Counted from the stretch's first letter, positions 23,743 through 33,177 are shown. The stretch: DNA of 64,000 nucleotides from Micromonospora endolithica (GCF_003626595.1 NZ_RBAK01000005.1:310001-374000), one strand, 5' to 3'. Translations and numbers: made by a program. The notes: generated by a model from the letters alone, not told the origin.

Positions 23743-25244
23743 ACGCACCGCTGCGCCGGGTCGGCGTCGTCGTGATGGTCCTCTTCGGGTTGCTCTTCGC
23801 GAACCTGAACTTCATCCAGGCTTACAAGGCCGACGAGTACCGCACCAGCGACTACAACGGCCGTGTCCAGGTCGCCAAGTACGACCGCCCCCGGGGCAAC
23901 ATCGAGGCCGGCGGCACGGTCCTGGCCGGTTCGAAGGAAACCAGCGGCGAGCTGAAGTACCAGCGGACCTATCCGGGCGGCGCCAAGTACGCCCACGTGC
24001 TCGGCTACGAGGCGGTCAACCTCGCCGACACCGGCATCGAGAAGGCCGAGGACGAGTTCCTCGCCGGCACCAGCGACGAACTCATCGCCAGCCGGGTGAA
24101 GGACATGTTCACCGGCGACCGGACCGCCGGCGGCAACGTCCTGCTCACCATCTCCAAGCAGGCGCAGGACGTCGCTTACGACCAGTTGCGCAACAACCGC
24201 AACGACGTGGCGAAGGGCGCGGCGATCGCCATCGACCCGCGTACCGGCGCGGTGCAGGCGCTGGTCTCCATACCCAGCTTCGACCCGAACCCGCTGGCCA
24301 GCCACGACAGCGACGAGGCCACCGCCGCGTTCAACGCGCTGGAGCAGAACCCCGCCGGCCCGCTGAAGAACCGGGCGCTCGGCGAGGTGCTGCCCCCCGG
24401 TTCCACTTTCAAGATCGTGACGGCCGCCGCCGCCCTGGAGAACGGCGTCGGCCAGGACACCCAGATCCCGGCCGGCCGGGAGTGGACGCCGCCGACGTCG
24501 GGGCAGCCGATCCGCAACGCCGCCGATTCGATCTGCCCGGAGCGGCAGGTGACCCTGATGAACGCGGTCACCGAGTCGTGCAACACCGGCTTCGCGCAGC
24601 TCGGCGTCCGGCTCGGCGCCGACAAGGTCAAGGAGAAGGCCCGTCAGTTCGGCTTTGAGGACTCCGACCTCACCGTCGGCCAGCTCAACGAGGGCGGGCA
24701 CCCGGTGGCGGCCAGCCGGACCGGCGACATGCAGAACCCGGACGGCAGCACCGACCCGGCGGCGCTGGCGCAGTCCTCGATCGGCCAGAACAACGTGCGG
24801 ATGACGCCGTTGCAGGGCGCGCTGATCGCCGCCTCGGTCGCCAACGGCGGCAGCCAGATGCGTCCGTACCTGGTCCGCCAGCTTCTCGGCCCGGACCGCA
24901 CCACCGACTACTACACCGCCCGGCCGCGCGAACTGCGCCGCCCGGTCAGCGGCCAGGTCGCCGGCGACCTGCGCGAGATGATGGTCAGCGTGGTCGAGAA
25001 CGGCACCGGCCGGAACGCCCGGATCAGCGGCTACACCGTCGGCGGCAAGACCGGCACCGCCCAGTCCGCGCCGACCCGGCCCGACCACGGCTGGTTCATC
25101 GGCTTCGCACTGGACAAGGACGGCAACGCGGTCTCCGCGGTCTGCGTGGTGCTGGAGGAGGCCGGCAGCGGCGGCAGCGCCGAGGCGGCCCGGATCGGCG
25201 GCCAGATCATGCGGGCCGCCATCAACTCACCCGGGGGCCGCTGA
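23739..25244 (+). CDS. pbpA: Class B penicillin-binding protein PbpA
   Basis: A 501-residue transpeptidase. An N-terminal signal anchor (VGVVVMVLFGLLFANLNFIQA) is followed by a dimerisation domain beginning at DYNGRV and the transpeptidase domain from about residue 165. Catalytic motifs are SxxK at Ser222 (GSTFK), SCN (ESCNTGFAQ) and KTG (KTGTAQ). The GTG start overlaps the rodA stop as GTGA and is preceded by a full GGAGGTGATC anti-Shine-Dalgarno match. It crosslinks peptidoglycan made by RodA. In mycobacteria PbpA is a PknB substrate needed for division. Confidence 0.95.
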   Translation: MNAPLRRVGVVVMVLFGLLFANLNFIQAYKADEYRTSDYNGRVQVAKYDRPRGNIEAGGTVLAGSKETSGELKYQRTYPGGAKYAHVLGYEAVNLADTGIEKAEDEFLAGTSDELIASRVKDMFTGDRTAGGNVLLTISKQAQDVAYDQLRNNRNDVAKGAAIAIDPRTGAVQALVSIPSFDPNPLASHDSDEATAAFNALEQNPAGPLKNRALGEVLPPGSTFKIVTAAAALENGVGQDTQIPAGREWTPPTSGQPIRNAADSICPERQVTLMNAVTESCNTGFAQLGVRLGADKVKEKARQFGFEDSDLTVGQLNEGGHPVAASRTGDMQNPDGSTDPAALAQSSIGQNNVRMTPLQGALIAASVANGGSQMRPYLVRQLLGPDRTTDYYTARPRELRRPVSGQVAGDLREMMVSVVENGTGRNARISGYTVGGKTGTAQSAPTRPDHGWFIGFALDKDGNAVSAVCVVLEEAGSGGSAEAARIGGQIMRAAINSPGGR

Positions 25245-25245
25245 C

Positions 25246-26649
25246 ATGCTCAGCCCGGGGGTGCAGCTCGGCAACCGCTACCGTCTGGACGAGCGGATCG
25301 CCAGCGGTGGCATGGGCGACGTCTGGCGCGGCACCGACCAGGTGCTGGGCCGTACGGTCGCGGTGAAGAGCCTGCTCCCCGCGCTGCTCGACGATCCCGA
25401 CTTCGCCGAGCGGTTCCGCGGTGAGGCCCGGACGATGGCGACCATCAACCATCCCGGCGTGGTCGACATCTACGACTTCGGCAGCGACCAGCAGATCGCC
25501 TTCCTGGTCATGGAGTACGTCGAGGGCGACGCCCTGTCGGCCACCCTCGGCCGGGTCGGCCGGCTCACCCCGGCCCGCACGATGGCGCTGGTCGCGCAGG
25601 CCGCCGACGCCCTGCACGCCGCACACGTGAAGGGCATCGTGCACCGGGACGTGAAGCCGGGCAACCTGCTCGTCCGGCCGAACGGCACCCTGGTGCTCAC
25701 CGACTTCGGCATCGCCCGGTCCGACCTGGTGGCACAGCTGACCGCCGCCGGCTCGGTGCTCGGTACCGCCTCCTACATCTCCCCGGAGCAGGCCACCGGC
25801 CAGGTCGCCACCGCCGCCTCGGACGTCTACGCGCTCGGCGTGGTCGCCTACCAGTGCCTCGCCGGCCGGCGCCCCTTCGAGGGCGACAACGCGTTGGAGA
25901 TCGCGATGCGGCACGTCCGGGAGACTCCCCGGCCGCTGCCCCAGGACATCCCGCCGCAGGTCCGCGCGGTGGTCGAACGCGCCCTGGCCAAGGACCCGGC
26001 GGCCCGGTGGCCGAGCGCCGCCGCGCTGGCCGGGGTGGCCCGGCAGCTCAAGGCGCAGCTCTCGCAGCAGGCCCGCTCCGCCGGCAACGCCGGTCCGGTC
26101 TCGCCGGCACCGGCCTCCCCGGCCGCGCCGCCCGGGCGCGCCCAGGTCCCGCCTCCGTCGGCACCGCGATCGCCGGTGGCGCACCGACCGCAGGGGATGG
26201 CCCCGCAGCCGCCCCGTCCGCCGGTCGCGGCCCCCCGTCCCACCACGGTGGCACCGGCCGCGCAGCGCCCGCCGGTCGGCCAGCCGGCCTGGCCGCGTGG
26301 CGCCGCCCCGGTGCCCCCGGCCCCCGTCCGTCAGGACCGGCAGGCCGGGTACGCCCGCCCGCCGGTCAGTCCCTCCCCACCGCCGCAGCCCTCCCGGTCC
26401 CGTCCCGGAATGGTGTTCCTCGCCCTCATCCTGGCCGTACTGGTACTCGTCTGCTCCGGCGTGATTTCCTACAAACTGCGGGAGAACGCGGCGTCCGGTG
26501 AACCCGGTGCGTTCGGCCCGCGCACGGTGCAGTCCGGCACGCTGCGGCCCGCCGGGCACGACGATCCGGCCGGAACGTCGTACCGTCGACAGGAACGCCC
26601 CCGGCCCGGAAGCGACGAGACGACGAGCGAAGGACGAGAGACGCGATGA
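25246..26649 (+). CDS. pknA: Ser/Thr protein kinase PknA
   Basis: A 467-residue receptor-type kinase starting 1 bp after pbpA. The Hanks-type domain covers residues 12-270: glycine loop ASGGMGDVW, ATP-binding Lys41, HRDVKPGN with catalytic Asp135, DFG Asp153, and the activation-segment GTASYISPEQ. A long Pro/Ala-rich juxtamembrane linker of about 110 residues precedes a single transmembrane helix (MVFLALILAVLVLVCSGVISY) and a short extracellular tail of about 60 residues without a sensor domain. It overlaps pknB by 4 bp. Known substrates in mycobacteria include division and wall-synthesis proteins. Confidence 0.95.
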   Translation: MLSPGVQLGNRYRLDERIASGGMGDVWRGTDQVLGRTVAVKSLLPALLDDPDFAERFRGEARTMATINHPGVVDIYDFGSDQQIAFLVMEYVEGDALSATLGRVGRLTPARTMALVAQAADALHAAHVKGIVHRDVKPGNLLVRPNGTLVLTDFGIARSDLVAQLTAAGSVLGTASYISPEQATGQVATAASDVYALGVVAYQCLAGRRPFEGDNALEIAMRHVRETPRPLPQDIPPQVRAVVERALAKDPAARWPSAAALAGVARQLKAQLSQQARSAGNAGPVSPAPASPAAPPGRAQVPPPSAPRSPVAHRPQGMAPQPPRPPVAAPRPTTVAPAAQRPPVGQPAWPRGAAPVPPAPVRQDRQAGYARPPVSPSPPPQPSRSRPGMVFLALILAVLVLVCSGVISYKLRENAASGEPGAFGPRTVQSGTLRPAGHDDPAGTSYRRQERPRPGSDETTSEGRETR

Positions 26650-28484
26650 CAGCGCAGGCCCGCCTGCTCGGTGGCAGGTACCAGGTCGGCGAGCTCCTCG
26701 GCTACGGCGGCATGGCCGAGGTGCACCGCGGTCGCGATCTCCGGCTCGGTCGGGATGTCGCGATCAAGATGCTCCGGACGGACCTCGCCCGGGACGCCAC
26801 CTTCCAGATGCGGTTCCGCCGTGAGGCACAGAACGCCGCCTCGCTGAACCACCCGGCGATCGTCGCCGTCTACGACACCGGTGAGGAGACCGCGCCCACC
26901 GGCGAGACGCTGCCCTTCATCGTCATGGAGTTCGTGAACGGCCGCACCCTCAAGGAGGTGCTCGGCGCCGAGGGGCGGCTCCAGCCGCGCCGGGCCCTGG
27001 AGATCTGCGCCGACATGTGCGCGGCTCTGGAGTTCAGCCACCGGCACGGCATCATCCACCGGGACATCAAGCCCGGAAACGTGATGCTCACCCAGACCGG
27101 CCAGGTCAAGGTGATGGACTTCGGCATCGCGCGGGCCCTGGCCAGCGGTGCCACCACGATGACGCAGACCAGCGCGGTGATCGGCACGGCACAGTACCTG
27201 TCGCCCGAGCAGGCGCGCGGCGAGGCCGTGGACGCCCGCTCCGACGTGTACGCCGCCGGCTGCGTGCTGTTCGAGCTGATCTGCGGGCACCCGCCCTTCG
27301 TCGGCGACAGCCCGGTCAGCGTCGCCTACCAGCACGTGCGGGAGGCCCCGCCGACCCCGAGCGACATCAACCCGGACGTCAACCCGGCGGTCGACGCGAT
27401 CGTGCTCAAGGCGCTGTCGAAGAACCCGCTCAACCGCTACCAGAGCGCCGGCGAGATGCGGGCCGACCTGCTCCGCGCGGCCGCCGGCCGGCCGGTGCTG
27501 GCCACTCCGGTCATGCGGGAGGACGAGGCGACCCAGCTGACCCCGGGCGGCGCGGCGGTGGGCTATCCGGCCGCTGCCGGAGGGCCGCAGACCCGCCAGA
27601 TCCCGGCTCGGGTCGGTGACCCGCGCCGCCGCAAGGCGTCCTCGTGGCTGATCGCCACCTTCGCCGCGGTCGGCGTACTGGCGGTGATCGCCCTGGTCGG
27701 CGCCCTCCTCTACGGCAACCGCGACCAGGAGATCGTGGTACCCAACCTGGTCGGGGCCACTCAGCAACAGGCGCTGGAGCGGCTCGCCACGGCGGGTCTG
27801 ACCGGCCAGCCGGTGTCGGTCACCGAGAGCGGCTGCGAGCAGGGCACCGTGCTGCGCCAGGAGCCCGGGGCCAACGCTCGGATCGAGTCCACCCAGCAGG
27901 TGACTCTCGAGATCTGCGGCGGTGTGCCGACGGCCACGGTGCCGACCGGCCTCAAAGGGGGCACGGTCGAAAGTGCCCAGGCTCGGCTCAAGGAAGCGAA
28001 GCTCGTGCCGGTGATCAAGGAGGTCGACAACGAGGCCCAGGCCGGCATCGTCGTCGGCGTCGACCCCGCCGAGGGCAAGGAACTACCCGAGGGCGGGAAG
28101 GTGACGCTCTCGGTCTCCAAGGGCACCGTCATCGAGGTACCGAACGTCGAGGGTTTCAGCCAGGCCGAGGCCACCCGGACGCTGGAACGTGCCGGTTTCA
28201 AGGTCGACGTCGACAAGGGACAAGAGGTGGCGCCGGAGGACGCGGGCAAGGTCGAGGACCAGAGTCCCAACGGAGGCGAGAAGAAGGTCAAGAACAGCAC
28301 GGTGAAGATCGTCGTGACGCAGCCCGAGGAGGTCGAACCGACCCCGCCCACGCCGAGCGTCACCCCGAGCGTCACCCCGACGGCCACTCCCACCCCCGGC
28401 GACGACGACGGTGGCGGCGGTGGCGGCAGCCTCCCACCGTTGCCCACCCAGCCCACCCCACCGGTCCGACTCCCCAGCGAGTAG
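26646..28484 (+). CDS. pknB: Ser/Thr protein kinase PknB with three PASTA domains
   Basis: A 612-residue receptor kinase. The kinase domain covers residues 12-275, with GYGGMAEV, Lys41, HRDIKPGNV, DFGIAR and GTAQYLSPEQARG. One transmembrane helix (LIATFAAVGVLAVIALVGALLY) lies at about 333-354. Three PASTA modules follow, beginning VVPNLVGATQQQA, TVPTGLKGGTVESA and EVPNVEGFSQAEA; these bind muropeptide/lipid II ligands and localise the kinase. Mycobacterial PknB has four, so this copy is one shorter. A Thr/Pro/Gly-rich tail ends the protein. It is the last gene of the operon. Confidence 0.95.
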   Translation: MTAQARLLGGRYQVGELLGYGGMAEVHRGRDLRLGRDVAIKMLRTDLARDATFQMRFRREAQNAASLNHPAIVAVYDTGEETAPTGETLPFIVMEFVNGRTLKEVLGAEGRLQPRRALEICADMCAALEFSHRHGIIHRDIKPGNVMLTQTGQVKVMDFGIARALASGATTMTQTSAVIGTAQYLSPEQARGEAVDARSDVYAAGCVLFELICGHPPFVGDSPVSVAYQHVREAPPTPSDINPDVNPAVDAIVLKALSKNPLNRYQSAGEMRADLLRAAAGRPVLATPVMREDEATQLTPGGAAVGYPAAAGGPQTRQIPARVGDPRRRKASSWLIATFAAVGVLAVIALVGALLYGNRDQEIVVPNLVGATQQQALERLATAGLTGQPVSVTESGCEQGTVLRQEPGANARIESTQQVTLEICGGVPTATVPTGLKGGTVESAQARLKEAKLVPVIKEVDNEAQAGIVVGVDPAEGKELPEGGKVTLSVSKGTVIEVPNVEGFSQAEATRTLERAGFKVDVDKGQEVAPEDAGKVEDQSPNGGEKKVKNSTVKIVVTQPEEVEPTPPTPSVTPSVTPTATPTPGDDDGGGGGGSLPPLPTQPTPPVRLPSE

Positions 28485-28486
28485 CG

Positions 28487-28522
28487 CCCCCACCCCGGCT
28501 CCGGTAAGGGTCGGGGCGGGGG
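28487..28522. terminator. Bidirectional terminator between pknB and trpG/pabA
   Basis: CCCCCACCCCG and CGGGGCGGGGG form an 11-bp stem with one central mismatch, around a 15-nt loop, in the 41-bp gap between convergent stop codons. Confidence 0.5.
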
Positions 28523-28525
28523 TGG

Positions 28526-29176
28526 TCAGGTGGTGGCGAAGGCGGCGCGGCGGCGGGCGTCCACCTCGGCGGCCAGTTCCGGGGCGCGCTCCAGGGCCTC
28601 CCGGTAGCCGCACACCGCCAGCCAGTTGGCCAGCATCAGGTGACCGCCCTCGGTGAGCACGGACTCCGGGTGGAACTGGACGCCCTCGATCGGCAGCGTC
28701 CGGTGGCGCATCGCCATCACGATCCCGGAGCCGGTCCAGCCGGTCACCTCCAGCTCGTCCGGCAGCGTCTCCGGCAGCACGGCGAGCGAGTGGTAGCGGG
28801 TCGCGGTGAACGGGTCGGGCAGCCCGGCGAGCACCCCGGTGTGCTGGTGCCGTACCTCGGAGGTCTTGCCGTGCAGCAGCTCGGGGGCCCGGGTGACGGT
28901 CGCGCCGTACGCCTCACCGATCGCCTGGTGGCCGAGGCAGACGCCGAAGATGGGCACCTCCCCGGCGTACCGCCGGATGACGTCGAGGCAGATGCCGGCC
29001 CGGTCGGGGCTGCCCGGCCCGGGCGAGAGCAGGATGCCGGCCGCGCCGGCCCGGCCCACGTCCGCGACGTCGATCTCGTCGTTGCGGCGGACCTCGCAGT
29101 CCACACCGAGCTGCCCCAGGTACTGCACGAGGTTGAACACGAACGAGTCGTAGTTGTCGATCACCAGGACGCGCAC
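28526..29176 (-). CDS. Class I glutamine amidotransferase, anthranilate/4-amino-4-deoxychorismate synthase component II
   Basis: A 216-residue TrpG/PabA-type amidotransferase that supplies ammonia from glutamine to a chorismate-using partner. Signatures are VIDNYDSFVFNLVQYLGQLG at the N-terminus, LLSPGPGSPDRAG, the nucleophile motif GVCLGHQAIGE, and the catalytic His-Glu in GVQFHPESVLTEGG. GTG 29176 follows AGGTGA. No component I lies beside it, so PabA (folate) or TrpG (tryptophan) cannot be separated from context. The same gene sits next to pknB in mycobacteria (trpG). It lies in an operon with the sortase. Confidence 0.93.
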   Translation of the reverse strand: MRVLVIDNYDSFVFNLVQYLGQLGVDCEVRRNDEIDVADVGRAGAAGILLSPGPGSPDRAGICLDVIRRYAGEVPIFGVCLGHQAIGEAYGATVTRAPELLHGKTSEVRHQHTGVLAGLPDPFTATRYHSLAVLPETLPDELEVTGWTGSGIVMAMRHRTLPIEGVQFHPESVLTEGGHLMLANWLAVCGYREALERAPELAAEVDARRRAAFATT

Positions 29177-29180
29177 GGTG

Positions 29181-29465
29181 TCACCTGTCCGAGGGGGGCG
29201 GGGAATTGTTCTGGTCGGTGTCGTACGGCAGGTCGTGCTCGTCGCCGGCCGGCGCGTCGCCGCCGCCGGGGACGGTGTCCCCTCCCGGGTCCCCGGGGAC
29301 GCCGGACTCCTGGGTGACCTGCACGTCGTCGAAGGGCAGCAGGGGTTCCGCCCACGGAAAGACCACATACCAGAGCAGGGCCACCGTCGCGGTGGTCAAC
29401 AGCAGACTGCCGATCAGCTTGCCGGGCAGCCCGAACGGAAGTTTGCGCCAGATCCAGGAGTACAT
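29181..29465 (-). CDS. Small single-pass membrane protein of the sortase operon
   Basis: A 94-residue protein of unknown function. A cationic start (MYSWIWRKLPFGLPGK) precedes one transmembrane helix (IGSLLLTTATVALLWYVVFPW), then an extracellular acidic, Gly/Pro/Asp-rich tail (DDVQVTQESG...). It lies 4 bp after the sortase gene and 4 bp before trpG/pabA. Such small proteins commonly accompany class E sortases in Micromonosporaceae as far as I recall. There is no LPXTG-like or LAXTG sorting signal, so it is not an obvious sortase substrate. Confidence 0.82.
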   Translation of the reverse strand: MYSWIWRKLPFGLPGKLIGSLLLTTATVALLWYVVFPWAEPLLPFDDVQVTQESGVPGDPGGDTVPGGGDAPAGDEHDLPYDTDQNNSPPPSDR

Positions 29466-29469
29466 GTCC

Positions 29470-31707
29470 TCAGCCCCCCAGTTCCGTCGGCCGGCCCGCG
29501 GACTTCGGCTGGGTACGGGTCAGCTCGGCGTGGACGATGAGGCGCTCGTAGTTGTCGAACTTGGGGTTGCAGGTGGTCAGGGTGAGCATCCGCTTGGTCG
29601 GCTTCGCTCCCGGCTCACCCGGGACCGGTGCCACCACCTCGACCTGGGTCGGCTTGACGATGTGGTTGCGCGTCACCTGGTAGACGTACCAGTCGTTCCG
29701 GCCCTCGACCACGATCGCGTCGCCGTCGTCCAACTCGTCCAGCCGCCAGAAGGTGGCCCGGTTGCGGTGTCCGGCCACGGAGAAGTTGCCGACGGCGCCC
29801 GGCATGGCGCTGGTCGGGTAGTGCCCCGGCGCGTACCGGATGTCCTTCTGGGTGACGCCCTCGACGACCACCCAGTTCTTGTCGAGCTTGGGGATGTAGA
29901 GGCCGGCGATCGGCTTGCCCTGGACCGGTGCCACCGGCTTGGCGGACGCCGACGCGCTCGGCGCGACGGTCGGGTCGCCGGACGGCCCCCAGGCCTGCGC
30001 GAGCTGCTGGCTCAGGTCCTTCTGGTTGGCGTCGACGATCGCCGACTTGCCCCACACCTCGTAGCCGGCGAAGAGGAGCACCACCAGGCCGAAGGTGATC
30101 AGCACCTCGCCGCTGACCCGGATGCCGGTGCGCAGCCGGGAGGCCAGCGACGGTCGGGTCAGCTCGGAGTAGACGCTCTTGTAACCCTCGCCCGTCTGGT
30201 GCGGCCGCAGGCGTACCACCTTCTCGCCCCGGCGGGGACGCGGCGGCTCGGCGGGCTGGTCCGCCCCGTCGCCGTCCGGCTCCTCCGTCCTCGGCGGCCT
30301 TGGCACGGCCCCCATCAGGGCGGTGGAGTCGGCGGCCGGTGGGGTCGCCGGCCGGGGGGAGTTGTCCGTCGTACGCCCGGCCACCGCCGGGATCACGGCG
30401 GTGGCCGCCGGGTCGGCCGGGCGGTCCGGGCCACCGTGCGGGGCCGGGGCCGCCGGACGGGCGCCGGCGCTTGCCGACCCGCCCACCTTCGGGAGGTACG
30501 CGGTCGGCGCGTCGCCGGAGGAGGATCCGCTCGCGGCCCGCCCGGCGGACGGGCGGGCGGGGTCCTCCCCGGCGGACCGACCGTCCGGCGTCGTTCGGAC
30601 CGGCCCGGTCGGTGGGCCGGCCTGGGCCGGTCGGGCGGGCTGGGCCGGCGCGTTGGCCTGGGCCGGAGTGCCCGGCCGGGGGGCCTCCGTCGGCCGGGCA
30701 GCCGGTGTGGCCTGTGGCGGCGTGGCCGGCCGCACCGGGCCGGCGCCCGGCCACGGCGGCGGGTTGGCCGGGTACGCGTCGGGCGCCCGGCCCGGCTCGG
30801 CACCGCCGGGACGACCGGTGACGGGTCCGTGCGGTGCGTTACGGCCCGGCTCGCCGCCGTTGGGGCGGTCGTGCGGTGCGCTCCGGGGTGACTCGCCGGC
30901 CGGCCGGGCGGCGGCCGGAGGCCCGTGCGGCGCGGCGCGGTGCGGCTCGTTGCCGGCGGACCGGCCGGTGGCTGGTCCGCGCGGTGTGGCGCGGCCCGGC
31001 TCACCGCCCGGGCGGCCGGTGGCAGCGCGTCCGCTTGGCGTGGCGCGGCCCGACTCGGTGCCGGCCGGCTGGCCGGTGGCGGATCCGCGCGGCGTGGCCC
31101 GGCCCGGCTCGGTGCCGGCCGGCCGGCCGGTGGCTGCGGGACGGCCGGTGGCTGCGGGACGGTGTGGCGTGGCCCGGCCCGGCTCGGTGCCGGCGGCGGG
31201 CCCGTGCGGCGCGGCGTGGTGCTCGGTGCCGGCGGGCCGGCCGGCGGCCGAGGCTCCGGCTGACGTGGCTCGGGCCGGGTCGGCGGACGGACCGCGGCCG
31301 GGCCCGGATGGCGCGGACCGGGCGGGCGGGGTCGACGGGGGGAACCAGGTCTGGTTGGTCGGGCGTCCGGCGGGCTGTGGTGAACCGGCGGGGCGGCCCC
31401 CTCCGGCACCGGAGGGGGCGGGCGGGGTGGCCGCCGGAGCCGGGCGCCAGGGGCCGGGTTCGACGGTGCGTGCCGGCGGGGGCGTGCCGGGGCGATCGGG
31501 CGCCGGTGCGGCGGCCCGGGGCGGCAGGACCGGGTCCGGCCACCTCCCGGCCGGCGCCGGTCGGGCGGGCGTGGACTCTCGGGTGGGCGCGGACCCCGGG
31601 CGTCGGTTCGCGGAATCGGGCCGGTCGACCTTGGGCAGGAAGGCGGTCGGGCCGTCGGCCCGGTCGCGTTGGTGGCTCTCGTGCCACTCGTCCGGTGGGC
31701 CGCTCAC
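29470..31707 (-). CDS. Class E sortase with a 500-residue Pro-rich N-terminal extension
   Basis: A 745-residue protein. The last 210 residues are a typical class E sortase: transmembrane helix ([18 protein letters not shown]), [17 protein letters not shown], catalytic His in VAGHRNR, catalytic Cys713 in LTLTTCNP and Arg in YERLIVHAE. Residues 1-500 are Pro/Ala/Gly/Arg-rich and repetitive (many [15 protein letters not shown] units). The block PTAFLPKV near residue 20 recurs as PTAYLPKV near residue 405. Ordinary class E sortases have about 220-350 residues. The extension would be cytosolic. GTG 31707 overlaps the DUF881 stop by 4 bp. Confidence 0.9.
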   Translation of the reverse strand: MSGPPDEWHESHQRDRADGPTAFLPKVDRPDSANRRPGSAPTRESTPARPAPAGRWPDPVLPPRAAAPAPDRPGTPPPARTVEPGPWRPAPAATPPAPSGAGGGRPAGSPQPAGRPTNQTWFPPSTPPARSAPSGPGRGPSADPARATSAGASAAGRPAGTEHHAAPHGPAAGTEPGRATPHRPAATGRPAATGRPAGTEPGRATPRGSATGQPAGTESGRATPSGRAATGRPGGEPGRATPRGPATGRSAGNEPHRAAPHGPPAAARPAGESPRSAPHDRPNGGEPGRNAPHGPVTGRPGGAEPGRAPDAYPANPPPWPGAGPVRPATPPQATPAARPTEAPRPGTPAQANAPAQPARPAQAGPPTGPVRTTPDGRSAGEDPARPSAGRAASGSSSGDAPTAYLPKVGGSASAGARPAAPAPHGGPDRPADPAATAVIPAVAGRTTDNSPRPATPPAADSTALMGAVPRPPRTEEPDGDGADQPAEPPRPRRGEKVVRLRPHQTGEGYKSVYSELTRPSLASRLRTGIRVSGEVLITFGLVVLLFAGYEVWGKSAIVDANQKDLSQQLAQAWGPSGDPTVAPSASASAKPVAPVQGKPIAGLYIPKLDKNWVVVEGVTQKDIRYAPGHYPTSAMPGAVGNFSVAGHRNRATFWRLDELDDGDAIVVEGRNDWYVYQVTRNHIVKPTQVEVVAPVPGEPGAKPTKRMLTLTTCNPKFDNYERLIVHAELTRTQPKSAGRPTELGG

Positions 31708-32504
31708 TTGGGTACCGTCGCCGACCGCAGGGTCGTCGAGTCCTCGAACGCGGGCACGGAGACCGTGGAGACGTACTCCTTGTAGCCCAGCTTGTAGTCG
31801 TCGACCAAGTCCCTGAACTCCCGGACTCCCTTGGAGTCGGCGAGCGCCTGCTGGAGGGCAGCGGGATCGCCGATTGCCACGATCTTGAACGGTGGGGAAT
31901 ACACCCGGCCGTGCAGCAGCAAGGTGTTACCCACGCAGCGTACCGCGCTGGTGGCGAGCACGCGGACGTTCATGATTGACATGGCCTCCGCCCCACCGGC
32001 CCACAGGGCGTTCACCACCGCCTGCACGTCACCCTGGTGGACCACCAGGTCGTCGTTCGTGGCGCCCTCGGGGAGCTGCCCGTCGCCGAGCCGCGCGTCG
32101 TCGAGTTCCACCGTCACGCCGGATCCGGCCAGCTCGGTGAAACCGGCGGCGGTGCGGCTCGCCGCCGCCCGGTTCTGCTGTTCTCCGATGGGCGCGTCCG
32201 ACTTGGCCAGCGCGGTGGTCCGGCCCTCGACGTCGCGGCGCAGCTCGGCGGCCCGCTCCTCGTTCGCGGCCACCTCGGCGAGGCGGTCCTCGATGAGCTG
32301 GTTGAGCTGCGGCCGGCGGTCCTCCCGCAGGGCCGTCCCCCCGGCGGTGGTGGCCGTGGTGGTGAAGAGCAGGCCGGCCGCGGCGGCGATCAACGGCACC
32401 CCGATCGACCAGCCGGGCCGACGCCGCCGGGGTCGCCGCAGCAGCGCGGCGATCGCCCGTCGGAGCGCCTTCTGCCAGGAGGCCGCGCCGGATGTGTACT
32501 CCAC
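31704..32504 (-). CDS. DUF881 membrane protein
   Basis: A 266-residue DUF881 protein, the equivalent of the mycobacterial gene beside crgA. A basic N-terminus ([10 protein letters not shown]) precedes one transmembrane helix ([22 protein letters not shown]), a coiled coil ([26 protein letters not shown]), and the extracellular DUF881 core with [23 protein letters not shown] and [12 protein letters not shown] 32504 (VEYTSG) has GGGAGGGGA upstream; a longer form would begin at GTG 32579. It is divergent from crgA and the first gene of the sortase operon. A role in wall or division is inferred from conserved neighbourhood. Confidence 0.9.
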   Translation of the reverse strand: MEYTSGAASWQKALRRAIAALLRRPRRRRPGWSIGVPLIAAAAGLLFTTTATTAGGTALREDRRPQLNQLIEDRLAEVAANEERAAELRRDVEGRTTALAKSDAPIGEQQNRAAASRTAAGFTELAGSGVTVELDDARLGDGQLPEGATNDDLVVHQGDVQAVVNALWAGGAEAMSIMNVRVLATSAVRCVGNTLLLHGRVYSPPFKIVAIGDPAALQQALADSKGVREFRDLVDDYKLGYKEYVSTVSVPAFEDSTTLRSATVPK

Positions 32505-32730
32505 GGGGCGTCCCCTCCCGTCGTCTGGTGCCCGCACGCCGGGACGCGGGCGGGTGCGGCGACCTGTCCGGACCGCCACTTTCGGTCACTCCGTGCACCG
32601 GCCTGACCCCATTCGTGGCCTGGACGGGTCTTCCGGACTACGCTAGCTGTCGAACATTATTGGCCATGGACCGTCGCCCTCGCGCCCGGTTGTCAGGCCG
32701 GACGAGGTCGTCACCCCTCTGGAGAGCGTC

Positions 32731-32994
32731 GTGCCCAAGTCACAGGTCCGCAAGAAGAAGGTGTACACCCCGCCGACGGATGTCCGTCCGACGGCGACGG
32801 CGTCGACGCGCAAGCCTAGCCCGGTGTGGTTGCCGATCTCGGCGGTCGCGCTGATCGTCTTCGGCATCGGCTGGCTGGTGGTCTACTACCTGTCCGAGCA
32901 GGAATACCCGGTGGCGTCCTGGCAGTACTGGAACCTCGCGGTCGGCTTCGGCGCCATGGTCGGCTCCCTGATCCTGCTCTCCCGCTGGCGGTGA
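32731..32994 (+). CDS. crgA: Cell division protein CrgA
   Basis: An 87-residue septation protein. The family signature is complete: a basic MPKSQVRKKK start, a Pro/Thr linker, and two transmembrane helices (VWLPISAVALIVFGIGWLVVYYL and WNLAVGFGAMVGSLILLSRW) separated by EYPVASWQYW. CrgA inhibits FtsZ ring formation in Streptomyces and recruits FtsI and other division proteins in mycobacteria. GTG 32731 follows GGAGAG by 6 nt. It lies near the growth-control operon, as in other actinobacteria, which supports an origin-proximal position. Confidence 0.95.
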   Translation: MPKSQVRKKKVYTPPTDVRPTATASTRKPSPVWLPISAVALIVFGIGWLVVYYLSEQEYPVASWQYWNLAVGFGAMVGSLILLSRWR

Positions 32995-32999
32995 GCGGG

Positions 33000-33028
33000 C
33001 GGGGCGTCGAGCGGCCCTCGACGCCCCG
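33000..33028 (+). terminator. crgA terminator
   Basis: A 12-bp perfect stem (CGGGGCGTCGAG / CTCGACGCCCCG) with a 5-nt loop begins 5 bp after the crgA stop codon. Confidence 0.75.
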
Positions 33029-33147
33029 GCCCGACTGACCGGGCGGAAGGATCCTTCTCACTGCACCGTGCCCCAGCCCGGCGGCAACGGTCGATGCCCC
33101 CTAAGGTGTGCGCAGGGCGGCGCGGCCCCGGGTGCGAGAAGACTCAC

Positions 33148-33163
33148 GTTACTGCTGGGTAAC
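33148..33163. promoter_or_regulatory. Operator palindrome of the EtfD-like gene, shared with the FadE5-like gene
   Basis: GTTAC-TGCTGG-GTAAC is a 16-bp interrupted palindrome covering the -35 region of the promoter whose -10 is at 33172-33177. It matches 14 of 16 bases of the palindrome at 50018-50033 before the acyl-CoA dehydrogenase gene. The symmetry and position suit a TetR-family repressor. Confidence 0.7.
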
Positions 33164-33171
33164 CTTGCGCG

Positions 33172-33177
33172 TAGGCT
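33172..33177 (+). promoter_or_regulatory. -10 element driving the leader ORF and EtfD-like gene
   Basis: TAGGCT ends 7 nt before ATG 33185, so the transcript probably starts at that ATG and the leader ORF is translated without a leader. Confidence 0.55.

Noticed and set aside
25246..26649. Frameshift in pknA because its C-terminal tail is unusual
   Set aside because: The frame is continuous, has a transmembrane helix and ends in the expected 4-bp overlap with pknB.
28526..29176. Definite trpG assignment
   Set aside because: The sequence fits both TrpG and PabA and no chorismate-binding partner is adjacent.
29470..31707. Biosynthetic or collagen-like protein from the repetitive N-terminal region
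   Set aside because: The repeats lack a Gly-X-Y period and the C-terminus is clearly a class E sortase with catalytic Cys, His and Arg.
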